From Rubrivivax sp. (GTDB taxonomy: Bacteria > Pseudomonadota > Gammaproteobacteria > Burkholderiales > Burkholderiaceae_C): 9,273 bases of DNA. This document shows positions 1 through 6,278 of this stretch, piece by piece. The notes beneath the pieces were generated by a model. It did no database searches and was not told the DNA's origin. It saw only the letters and a list, made by a program, of their open reading frames with translations. The position numbers and the translations under genes were made by a program. The stretch spans positions 1 through 9,273 of the forward strand of contig JAIXSD010000068.1 of assembly GCA_027484885.1 (NCBI GenBank). The letters run 5' to 3'. Every line of letters begins with the position of its first letter. Within the stretch, counting starts at the first letter, position 1.

Positions 1-917
1 GCGGCGTCGCGCAGGGCGCGGCGGAAGGCATGGCCGGGGTAGAAGTAAGGCGTGATCAGGTCCACCCGCTCGCGCGCGGCGCGGATGGCGTCGATGTAAG
101 CCCGCTCGATGGTGCGGCGCTGGCGCAGGTTGTCGCGCAGCACAAAGGCCGCGCAGACCGGCGCCAGCTCGGGCTGCGGCGCGGCTTCGCCGTCGCGCTG
201 GCGTCGGCGCAGCCAATGCGGGCGCGGCATGCGCAGGCCCTGCACCAGGCGCCGCAGGCGGGACAGCGGCTCGGGGCTGCGCACCAGGGCGCGCAGCTCC
301 TCGCCAAAATCGCGACCCAGCCAGGCCCGGGTCCAGACCGCGCGCGCGGCCTGCTCCATGGGCAGCACGGTGGGGCCGTGCAGGGCCACGGCAAAGTCCA
401 GGCGCGGCTGCTCGGTGGCGCCGTGGTTCAGGTCCATGCGGTCGCCGATGATGTTGATGCCGCCGACATAGCCCTGCTCGCCATCGACCACGCAGAGCTT
501 CTGATGCAGGCGGCGCAGCTGCCCCGGTTGCAGCCAACGGTACCAGCGATCGATGGGGCGAAACACGGCCAGGGCCACGCCGCTGCCCTCCAGCTGGGCC
601 TGCAGCCAGGCCAGCGAAGCCTTGCTGCCAAAACCATCCACGACCACCCGCACCCGCACCCGCCGCGCAGCCGCCGCACGCAGCGCCACCACCAGGGCCT
701 GGCCGGCCTCGTCGTCGTGGAAGATGTAGGTGGCCAGCCAGACCTCGCGCAAGGCGCCGGCAATGGCCGCACGCATCAGCGGAAACAGCTCGTCACCGCC
801 GCGCAGCAGCTGCAGCTGGTTGCCGCCGGTGAACTCGGGGCTGGGCTGGGCATGCCAGGACAGCAGGGATTCGTGTTCGAGGCCCGGGGCCCCGTCCGCC
901 GCGGGGTGGCCGCTCAC
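1..917 (-). CDS. clsB: Cardiolipin synthase B-type phospholipase D protein, C-terminus cut by the window edge
   Basis: This is a phospholipase D superfamily enzyme. The ClsB family joins a phosphatidyl group onto an acceptor lipid or alcohol to make cardiolipin at the inner membrane. About 305 residues are visible; E. coli ClsB has about 413, so roughly the last quarter, including the second HKD motif, lies outside. The first HKD motif is clear: H138, K140 and D145 in HQKLCVVD, followed by GYVGGINI (residues 149-156). The N-terminal part has the usual EVWLATYIFHDDEAG strand and helix of the fold (about residues 58-72). The start is a GTG at 917-915 that overlaps the TGA of the upstream phosphatase gene (GTGA), which suggests translational coupling. 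E. coli has the same pairing (ybhP-ybhO). Family assignment is secure. The exact lipid substrates, and whether it is the main cardiolipin synthase here, cannot be read from the sequence. Confidence 0.92.
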   Translation of the reverse strand, partial: MSGHPAADGAPGLEHESLLSWHAQPSPEFTGGNQLQLLRGGDELFPLMRAAIAGALREVWLATYIFHDDEAGQALVVALRAAAARRVRVRVVVDGFGSKASLAWLQAQLEGSGVALAVFRPIDRWYRWLQPGQLRRLHQKLCVVDGEQGYVGGINIIGDRMDLNHGATEQPRLDFAVALHGPTVLPMEQAARAVWTRAWLGRDFGEELRALVRSPEPLSRLRRLVQGLRMPRPHWLRRRQRDGEAAPQPELAPVCAAFVLRDNLRQRRTIERAYIDAIRAARERVDLITPYFYPGHAFRRALRDA

Positions 918-1738
918 GCGCCCTCCAGCTCCAGCTCGGCCAGCAGAGGCAGGTGATCGGACATGCGGGCCCAGACCGGGCCCTTGGGCACCTGCATGCT
1001 CACGCAGCGCAGGCCGCGGGTGTAGATGCGATCGAGCGAGAAAAACGGCAGGCGCGAGGGGAAGGTGGCGTAGCGCGATCGCCCCTGCGGCGCCACCGCG
1101 CGCTGCATGCCGTGGGCCCGCATGGGTGCATCCAGGCGCTCGCCCCAGTCGTTGAAATCACCCGCCACCATCAGCACTGCGTCGGCCGGCACATGGTGCT
1201 CGATGAACTCGGCCAGGCGCTGCACCTGGCGCACGCGGCCACTGTGCATCAGGCCCAGATGCGCCACCACGGTGTGCAACTCGCGGCCCTGCCAGCGCAC
1301 CGGCACATGGAGCAAACCGCGCTGCTCGAAGCGGTGATCCGACACATCGTGGTGGCCGATGTCGCCGATGGGAAAGCGCGAGAGCAAGGCATTGCCATGC
1401 TCGCCATGCTTGGTCACCGCATTGGTGCGGTAGGCCACCTGGTAGCCATCGGGCGCCAGAAACTCCGCCTGCCCCTGATCGGGCCAGCCGAACCAGGTGT
1501 GATCGAACTGTTTGGCGTCACGGTGGTGGAAGTGGCGCACCTCTTGCAGAAACACCAGGTCGGCATCAAGGGCCTCGATGCCCAGGCCCAGGTTGTGGAT
1601 CTCCAGGCGCTTTTGCGGCCCCACCCCACGCACGCCCTTGTGGATGTTGTAGGTGGCCACGCGCAGGCGCGGCGCGGCTGCAGCATCAGCAGCCGGGATT
1701 TCGTGCTGCACCGACTGGCTGAATGCATTGCCTTTCAT
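914..1738 (-). CDS. Endonuclease/exonuclease/phosphatase family protein, YbhP-like
   Basis: This 274-residue protein belongs to the EEP superfamily (DNase I / AP endonuclease / inositol phosphatase fold), metal-dependent enzymes that cut phosphodiester bonds. The full active-site set is visible: N31 in ATYNIHKG, E66 in VFLQEVR, H160 in VVAHLGL, D194 and N196 in GDFNDWG, D236 in SLDRIY, and D261-H262 in MSDHLPLL. I see no signal peptide or membrane segment, so it is probably cytoplasmic. I chose the ATG at 1738-1736 because it overlaps the nudB stop codon as ATGA; an open frame continues 21 codons further upstream but only inside nudB. It also overlaps the clsB start by 4 nt. The clsB neighbour and the length match E. 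coli YbhP. The substrate is unknown: a role in phospholipid handling is suggested only by the neighbour, and a nuclease role is equally possible. Confidence 0.9.
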   Translation of the reverse strand: MKGNAFSQSVQHEIPAADAAAAPRLRVATYNIHKGVRGVGPQKRLEIHNLGLGIEALDADLVFLQEVRHFHHRDAKQFDHTWFGWPDQGQAEFLAPDGYQVAYRTNAVTKHGEHGNALLSRFPIGDIGHHDVSDHRFEQRGLLHVPVRWQGRELHTVVAHLGLMHSGRVRQVQRLAEFIEHHVPADAVLMVAGDFNDWGERLDAPMRAHGMQRAVAPQGRSRYATFPSRLPFFSLDRIYTRGLRCVSMQVPKGPVWARMSDHLPLLAELELEGA

Positions 1739-2223
1739 GTCAGCGCGGCCACGAAACGCGGCAGCTGCAGCACCGCCTCGGCGTTGGAGGGCGAGAAGCA
1801 CAGATCGGCCGCCTCCTGCCAGGGCAGCCAGCGGTACTGCAGATGCTCGCGCGGGGCCAGGCGCACGGGCGTGCCGGCCGGCACGGTCAGGCCGAAGACA
1901 TGCTCGGTGTTGCGGGTGACGCCGGGCGCATAACGGTGGCGCCAGACGGGGTAGATCTCGTACTCATTGGCCAGGCCCCAATCGCGCAGCAGGCCCTGGC
2001 TGGCCTCGATACCAGTTTCTTCCTGCACCTCGCGGCGCGCGGTCTCGGCGATCGGCTCATCCAGCGCATCCTTGGAGCCGGTCACGCATTGCCAGAAGCC
2101 CGGCCGGTCGGCCCGCTCCAGCATCAGCACCTGCAGATCGGGCGTGTGGATAAGCACCAGCACCGATTCAGGGATCTTGAAAGGCCGTGTCGCAAGAGGT
2201 TCAGCAGGTGTCGTCGCACTCAT
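1735..2223 (-). CDS. nudB: Dihydroneopterin triphosphate diphosphatase, Nudix family
   Basis: This 162-residue Nudix hydrolase resembles E. coli NudB, which removes pyrophosphate from dihydroneopterin triphosphate in folate synthesis. The Nudix box lies at about residues 49-72: G49, E56, R64-E65 and E68-E69, then T-G-I. Relative to the textbook pattern there is one extra residue between the first Gly and Glu. NudB-specific stretches are present: FWQCVTGS (43-50) and RHRYAPGVTRNTEHVF, which correspond closely to the E. coli protein. The start is the ATG at 2223-2221. No good Shine-Dalgarno sequence precedes it, and only 46 nt separate it from the upstream lipoprotein gene with no terminator, so it may be read from the same transcript. 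Its stop overlaps the next start codon (ATGA). Confidence in the family is very high and in the NudB function high. Confidence 0.9.
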   Translation of the reverse strand: MSATTPAEPLATRPFKIPESVLVLIHTPDLQVLMLERADRPGFWQCVTGSKDALDEPIAETARREVQEETGIEASQGLLRDWGLANEYEIYPVWRHRYAPGVTRNTEHVFGLTVPAGTPVRLAPREHLQYRWLPWQEAADLCFSPSNAEAVLQLPRFVAALT

Positions 2224-2269
2224 GCCAAGAGCATAGCCCAGCGCGATGACACCGGCAGGCTGCGGGGTC

Positions 2270-3094
2270 TCAGCCTTTCGTGGACTTGGTCACCACCGGC
2301 GGCGGCAGGTCCTTGGCGGCCAGCTCGCGCACCTGCACGACCAGCTTGTTGTGCGCATCCAGGAAGGCCGCGGCAATCACCTTGCCTTCGTTGCTATTGG
2401 CCCAGCCGGCGCCACCGGCGCCACCCAACTTGCCCACCACCAGGCCGCCCATGCCGAGGTCGGTGACGCGCACCGAGCCGGTGGCGGCAGCGATCTGCTC
2501 GGTGGTTTCGTTGTCGGTCAGCAGCAGGGCGACCTGGGCCTCCTTGAGCTTGACCTGCTCGGCGGCAGCGACAAACTTGTTCAGCACCGGAATCTGCGCC
2601 ATCAGCCCGCCGACCTCGCGGCCGGCATTCTGCTCGCTGAAGCTGAGGCTGGGCGTCAGGCTGTATTGGGCCTCGTAGCCCTTGCCCTTGTGCACCGTGC
2701 TGCCCTGTTGGCGCAGGATGCCGGCGTCTTTCAGCTCCTGCTCCTTGATGGTGGCCTTGAGGCCGGCCGCACGGTCCACCACGCGGAAGCAGCCGCTTTG
2801 CTGGGCCAGCAGGCGGATCAAGGGCACGGGCGAGCTGGGCAGGTTGTAGCTGCTGGACACGGTGTAGCCATTGCTGTTTTCCACCAGGGCCAGGGTGGCC
2901 ACGGGGGCATCGCACTTCATCAGTTCGCGGTGCGCTTGGTGAGCACCGGCGGCGCCGGCGGACCCGGTGATCTCCGAGCTGCCCTCGCCCAAGGTGGCGC
3001 CCTGCTTGCCGCAGGCGGCCAGCATCAGGGCCAGCGCGATGAGCAGGCCCGAGCGGGTCGCGTTCGGTGTTCTCGTGTTCTTCAAAGACAACAT
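2270..3094 (-). CDS. CsgG/HfaB-like outer-surface lipoprotein, function unknown
   Basis: This is a 274-residue predicted lipoprotein. Residues 1-28 form a lipoprotein signal: basic start, hydrophobic stretch (GLLIALALML), then lipobox LAAC with C28 as the lipidated residue. The body resembles the CsgG/HfaB family (the curli secretion pore CsgG belongs to it): CDAPVATLALVE (61-72), then PLIRLLAQQSGCFRVVDR (91-108), a pattern typical of the first CsgG strand and helix, and a YSLTPSL segment (144-150). A Gly-rich stretch (213-230) precedes GKVIAAAFLDAHNKLVVQVR (237-256). The ATG at 3094-3092 is preceded by GGGAG nine bases upstream, which supports this start over in-frame starts further up. An aspS terminator lies just upstream. 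No csgA, csgB, csgE or csgF homologue is visible, so a curli role is unsupported. The family link rests on remembered pattern similarity. Confidence 0.8.
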   Translation of the reverse strand: MLSLKNTRTPNATRSGLLIALALMLAACGKQGATLGEGSSEITGSAGAAGAHQAHRELMKCDAPVATLALVENSNGYTVSSSYNLPSSPVPLIRLLAQQSGCFRVVDRAAGLKATIKEQELKDAGILRQQGSTVHKGKGYEAQYSLTPSLSFSEQNAGREVGGLMAQIPVLNKFVAAAEQVKLKEAQVALLLTDNETTEQIAAATGSVRVTDLGMGGLVVGKLGGAGGAGWANSNEGKVIAAAFLDAHNKLVVQVRELAAKDLPPPVVTKSTKG

Positions 3095-3126
3095 CTGGTG
3101 ACACTCCCTACGTTTGGTAACAGGCC

Positions 3127-3151
3127 AAAAAAAGGGCAGCCGAAGCTGCCC
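3127..3151 (-). terminator. Intrinsic terminator of aspS with UUCG tetraloop
   Basis: Read on the minus strand this is a perfect 7-bp stem, GGGCAGC and GCTGCCC, closed by a TTCG loop on a C-G pair, followed at once by seven T. It starts 25 nt after the aspS stop codon. A C(UUCG)G loop is known to be exceptionally stable in RNA, so this should be an efficient rho-independent terminator. The opposite strand lacks a T run after the stem, so it acts in the aspS direction only. Confidence 0.93.
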
Positions 3152-3176
3152 TGGTGTGATGCCGATGCGTGGTGCA

Positions 3177-4982
3177 TCAAGCGCCGCTGGCGCCCGACAC
3201 CGCCGCGGCATTGCGCAGGCGGATGTGCAGCTCGCGCAGCTGCTTGTCGTCCACATTGCTTGGTGCGCCGGTCAGCAGGCACTGGGCGCGCTGGGTCTTG
3301 GGGAAGGCGATCACGTCGCGGATGGACTCGGCCTTGGTCATCATGGTGACGATGCGGTCCAGACCGAAGGCCAGGCCGCCGTGCGGCGGAGCACCGTACT
3401 GCAGCGCGTCCAGCAGGAAGCCGAACTTGACCTGTGCGTCTTCCTTGCTGATCTTGAGCGCATCGAAAACCTTGCTCTGCACTTCAGCGCGGTGGATACG
3501 GATGGAGCCGCCACCCAGTTCCCAGCCGTTCAGCACCATGTCGTAGGCCTTGGCGATGCAGGCACCGGGGTCGGTGACCATCAGGTCCTCGTGGCCGTCC
3601 TTGGGCGCGGTGAAGGGGTGGTGCACGGCCGCCCAGCGGTCGTTTTCTTCGTCGTGCTCGAACATCGGGAAGTCCACCACCCACAGCGGTGCCCAGCGGT
3701 CTTCGAACAGGCCATTGGCCTTGCCGAATTCGCTGTGGCCCACCTTCAGGCGCAGGGCACCGATGGCGTCGTTGACGATCTTGGCCTTGTCGGCACCGAA
3801 GAAGATCAGGTCGCCGTCCTGCGCGCCGGTACGGGCCAGGATGTCGGTCACGGCCTTGTCGTGCAGGTTCTTGACGATGGGGCTTTGCAGGCCTTCGCGG
3901 CCCTTGGCCACTTCATTGACCTTGATCCAGGCCAGGCCCTTGGCGCCGTAGATCTTGACGAACTCGGTGTAGGCATCGATCTCGCCGCGGCTGATCGAGG
4001 CACCACCGGGCACGCGCAGGGCGACGACGCGGCCGCCCTTGGTGGTGGCGGGGGTCGAGAAGACCTTGAAGTCCACATCGCCCATCACATCGGTCAGTTC
4101 GGTGAACTGCAGCTTGACGCGCAGATCGGGCTTGTCCGAGCCGTAGAGATGCATGGCATCGGCGTACTTCATCACCGGGTAGGTGCCCAAGTCCACATTC
4201 AGCGCCTTCATGAAGACGTGGCGGATCATGCCTTCGAACATGTCACGGATTTCCTGCTCGCTCAGGAAGCTCGTTTCAATATCGATCTGGGTGAATTCGG
4301 GCTGGCGATCAGCACGCAGGTCTTCGTCGCGGAAGCACTTGGTGATTTGGTAGTAACGGTCGTAGCCGGCCACCATCAGCAGCTGCTTGAACAGCTGGGG
4401 CGATTGCGGCAGCGCGAAGAACATGCCGTCATGCACACGGCTGGGCACCAGGTAGTCGCGCGCGCCCTCGGGCGTGCTCTTGGTCAGCATCGGCGTTTCG
4501 ATGTCGATGAAGCCATGCTCGTCCAGGAACTTGCGCGCTTCCATCGCCACGCGGTAGCGCAGCATCAGGTTGTTTTGCATGTAGGGGCGACGCAGGTCCA
4601 GCACGCGATGGGTCAGGCGCGTGGTTTCGGACAGGTTCTCGTCGTCCATCTGGAACGGAGGCGTCACCGAGGGGTTCAGCACTTCCAGCTCATGGCACAG
4701 CACTTCAATCTTGCCGCTGGTCAGGTTGTTGTTCTCGGTGCCGGCGGGGCGCAGGCGCACCTTGCCCACGACCTTGAGGCAGAACTCGTTGCGCACCTCT
4801 TCGGCCACTTTGAACATGTCGGCGCGATCGGGGTCGCAGACGACTTGCACCAGGCCTTCGCGGTCGCGCAGGTCGATGAAGATGACGCCGCCGTGGTCGC
4901 GGCGACGATGGGCCCAGCCCATCAGGGTGACGGTCTGGTCTTGCAGCTTCTCGCTGACTTGGCCGGCGTAACAGGTTCTCAT
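3177..4982 (-). CDS. aspS: Aspartyl-tRNA synthetase (probably Asp/Asn non-discriminating)
   Basis: This 601-residue class II aminoacyl-tRNA synthetase charges tRNA with aspartate in the cytoplasm; E. coli AspS has 590. Domains in order: OB-fold anticodon-binding domain (about 1-105), catalytic core with the QSPQ loop (193-196), motif 2 [16 protein letters not shown] (217-232), the bacterial GAD insertion (about 290-420), and motif 3 GGLAFGLDR (535-543). H30 and G81 match the His/Gly pair of the non-discriminating Pseudomonas aeruginosa enzyme, whereas E. coli has Leu at the first position. This predicts charging of tRNA-Asn as well, with GatCAB amidation. The ATG at 4982-4980 is preceded by GGAG ten bases upstream; the protein then begins [13 protein letters not shown] like its relatives, so the 15 extra in-frame codons upstream are not used. 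A 152-nt gap separates it from the DUF502 gene, and a terminator follows. Confidence 0.98.
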   Translation of the reverse strand: MRTCYAGQVSEKLQDQTVTLMGWAHRRRDHGGVIFIDLRDREGLVQVVCDPDRADMFKVAEEVRNEFCLKVVGKVRLRPAGTENNNLTSGKIEVLCHELEVLNPSVTPPFQMDDENLSETTRLTHRVLDLRRPYMQNNLMLRYRVAMEARKFLDEHGFIDIETPMLTKSTPEGARDYLVPSRVHDGMFFALPQSPQLFKQLLMVAGYDRYYQITKCFRDEDLRADRQPEFTQIDIETSFLSEQEIRDMFEGMIRHVFMKALNVDLGTYPVMKYADAMHLYGSDKPDLRVKLQFTELTDVMGDVDFKVFSTPATTKGGRVVALRVPGGASISRGEIDAYTEFVKIYGAKGLAWIKVNEVAKGREGLQSPIVKNLHDKAVTDILARTGAQDGDLIFFGADKAKIVNDAIGALRLKVGHSEFGKANGLFEDRWAPLWVVDFPMFEHDEENDRWAAVHHPFTAPKDGHEDLMVTDPGACIAKAYDMVLNGWELGGGSIRIHRAEVQSKVFDALKISKEDAQVKFGFLLDALQYGAPPHGGLAFGLDRIVTMMTKAESIRDVIAFPKTQRAQCLLTGAPSNVDDKQLRELHIRLRNAAAVSGASGA

Positions 4983-5111
4983 TGCGGGTTCACTCCAAAA
5001 TTTCGTCGATTCGGGCTGCGGCGCCAACCATCTGGCGTGGCGCGGCCCACAGGGTTCGGTCGTTGGGCAAGATGCGGGGGCGGCGCTGAGGGGCTGCTTC
5101 CAAAGCCCTCA

Positions 5112-5141
5112 GGGTTGAGCGCGTGCCGGGGCGCTCAACCC
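5112..5141 (-). repeat. Perfect 11-bp inverted repeat over the DUF502 stop codon
   Basis: GGGTTGAGCGC at 5112-5122 is an exact inverted copy of GCGCTCAACCC at 5131-5141, with an 8-nt loop. The DUF502 stop codon (5137-5135) lies inside the stem. On the minus strand no T run follows, so this is not a standard intrinsic terminator. A weaker GC hairpin (GGGCT/AGCCC, around 5090-5110) follows directly. The pair could end or stabilise the fmdB-DUF502 message, or slow ribosomes at the stop. Confidence 0.6.
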
Positions 5142-5863
5142 GGCTGATTTCGAGCTGGGCCTTCGTCCCCGGCGCTCTCGCCTTCCGGCGCCACCACCCC
5201 CATGGAGATGATGTGCTTGAGCGCGGCATCCACGCTCATCTTGAGCGGGCGCACCTGGCTGCGCGGCATCATCAGGAAAAAGCCCGAGGTCGGGTTGGGC
5301 GTGGTCGGCACGTAGAGGCTGACATGCTCGTCGCCCAGGGCCTCGGCCACCTCGCCGCCGGGCTTGCCGGTGACGAAGGCGATGGTCCAGCTGCCCTGGT
5401 GCGGGTACTGCACCAGCACGGCTTCACGGAAGGCATTGCCGCTGCTGGAAAACAGCGTGTCCGACACCTGCTTGACCGAGCTGTAGATGCTCTTGACGAT
5501 GGGGATGTTGGACAGCAGGCGGTCCCACTGGCGCAGCCACCACTGGCCGAAGATATTGGCCACGAACACGCCCGTCAGCAGCATGCCGCCCACCAGAATC
5601 ACCAGGCCCAGACCCGGGATGTGGCGCAGGCCGTCGATGCTCTCGTGCAGCGAGGCCGGTGCCACCGCCTGCAAGGCGGTCAGCATGGAGGCGAACACCC
5701 CGTTGATGATGCCCAGCACCCACAACAGCACCCAGATGGTGATGGCCAGAGGCAGCCAGACCAGGAGGCCGGTGACGATGTACTTTTTCACAGGGGTCCT
5801 ATTCGGGGGCGCGGAGGGCACAGGAGGCGTGGGCGGCGGCGTGATTTCAGAAGGCGAGCTCAA
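5135..5863 (-). CDS. DUF502 family inner-membrane protein
   Basis: This protein of up to 242 residues matches the DUF502 family, membrane proteins of unknown biochemical role found widely in proteobacteria. Two membrane segments are visible: about residues 28-56 (ITIWVLLWVLGII in the core) and about 85-106 (LGLVILVGGMLLTGVFVANIF). Family landmarks follow: IYSSVKQV (126-133) and VPTTPNPTSGFFLMMP (185-200). The first 24 residues are Pro/Ser-rich and the last part is acidic. The start shown is a TTG at 5863-5861, 9 nt after the fmdB stop. A GTG at 5791-5789 (residue V25), preceded by AGGA five bases upstream and giving VKKYIVTGLL, is a serious alternative because many family members begin near there; that would give 218 residues. 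It is probably co-transcribed with fmdB. The aspS gene follows after 152 nt. Confidence 0.88.
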   Translation of the reverse strand: MSSPSEITPPPTPPVPSAPPNRTPVKKYIVTGLLVWLPLAITIWVLLWVLGIINGVFASMLTALQAVAPASLHESIDGLRHIPGLGLVILVGGMLLTGVFVANIFGQWWLRQWDRLLSNIPIVKSIYSSVKQVSDTLFSSSGNAFREAVLVQYPHQGSWTIAFVTGKPGGEVAEALGDEHVSLYVPTTPNPTSGFFLMMPRSQVRPLKMSVDAALKHIISMGVVAPEGESAGDEGPARNQPG

Positions 5864-5872
5864 ACGCGCAGC

Positions 5873-6202
5873 TCAGTGGCAGGCGCAGGAGCCACCGCAC
5901 GAAGCCGGCGCTGCGGCAGCGCTGCTGCTGCCGCTGTCGGCGCTGCTGCTGGCGGGCGCCGCATCGGGCGTGGAGGCCACGGCGCCACCGGTGGCGCCTG
6001 TGGCGGCAGCGGCGCTGCCGCCGCCCTTGAAATCGGTGGCGTACCAGCCCGAGCCCTTGAGCTGGAAGCCCGCGGCGGTCACTTGTTTCTGGAAGGCTTC
6101 TGCGCCGCAATGCGGGCAGGTGCTCAGCGGTGCATCGGACAGCTTTTGCAGCACGTCTTTGGCGTGACCGCATTCGGCGCAGCGGTAAGCGTAGATCGGC
6201 AT
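5873..6202 (-). CDS. FmdB-type zinc-ribbon protein
   Basis: This 109-residue protein has the FmdB/CxxC_CXXC_SSSS zinc-ribbon domain. It begins MPIYAYRCAECGH with C8 and C11 and has a second pair at C29 and C32, which together would bind one zinc ion. The stretch FQLKGSGWYATDFKGGG (46-62) is characteristic of beta-proteobacterial members. After it comes an Ala/Ser/Gly-rich linker (about 63-101) and a Cys-rich end, SCGGSCACH, with C102, C106, C108 and H109, which could form another metal site. The name comes from a regulator near formamidase genes, but the general family function is not established. The start ATG at 6202-6200 has no clear Shine-Dalgarno sequence. A TATAAT box lies 29 nt upstream, suggesting a short leader and that this gene is first in a transcript with DUF502. 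Confidence 0.92.
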   Translation of the reverse strand: MPIYAYRCAECGHAKDVLQKLSDAPLSTCPHCGAEAFQKQVTAAGFQLKGSGWYATDFKGGGSAAAATGATGGAVASTPDAAPASSSADSGSSSAAAAPASCGGSCACH

Positions 6203-6230
6203 GGTCTAAACCGTTGATTCAAAACCGTAA

Positions 6231-6236
6231 ATTATA
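6231..6236 (-). promoter_or_regulatory. Candidate promoter -10 box for fmdB
   Basis: On the minus strand these bases read TATAAT, a perfect -10 consensus in an otherwise very GC-rich stretch, 29 nt before the fmdB start. Transcription would begin near 6224, leaving a leader of about 21 nt. The expected -35 place (about 6254-6259) reads GGGGCG, so there is no sigma-70 -35 match. The promoter is plausible but rests on the -10 box and its position. Confidence 0.45.
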
Positions 6237-6248
6237 GGGGCCCGGGCT

Positions 6249-6278
6249 CCGGGCGCCCCGCGGCAGGGCCGGGCGCCC
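6249..6278. repeat. Two identical 10-mers forming a GC hairpin after the symporter gene
   Basis: CCGGGCGCCC occurs at 6249-6258 and again at 6269-6278. Its last eight bases are self-complementary, so the two copies can pair with each other as an 8-bp stem around a 12-nt loop. The second copy touches the symporter stop codon (6281-6279). No T run follows on the minus strand, so if it ends transcription it is not a classic intrinsic terminator. An alternative small stem (6240-6245 with 6249-6254) overlaps it. Confidence 0.55.

Noticed and set aside
30..1933. Plus-strand open frames opposite clsB, the EEP gene and nudB
   Set aside because: They are mirror frames of genes with intact catalytic motifs on the minus strand, a common artefact of high GC.
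2270..3094. A curli or amyloid secretion system
   Set aside because: Only a CsgG-like protein is seen; no amyloid subunit or CsgE/CsgF homologue is in the window.
3095..3256. Longer start for the lipoprotein, 54 codons upstream
   Set aside because: It would read through the aspS end and terminator, and would bury the signal peptide; the ATG at 3094 has a ribosome site and gives a proper lipoprotein signal.
2246..3349. A plus-strand open frame of 367 codons opposite the lipoprotein gene
   Set aside because: It crosses the aspS terminator and the lipoprotein start region and shows no recognisable fold, while the minus strand has a lipobox and ribosome site.
3114..5147. A plus-strand open frame of 677 codons opposite aspS
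   Set aside because: It is fully antisense to a certain gene, its translation is rich in His, Gln, Ala and Val as expected of antisense GC-rich DNA, and it matches no known family.
5880..5960. CTG/CTGCTG-rich stretch as a microsatellite
   Set aside because: It is the coding sequence of the Ala/Ser-rich linker of the FmdB protein, with imperfect repeats and no sign of slippage.
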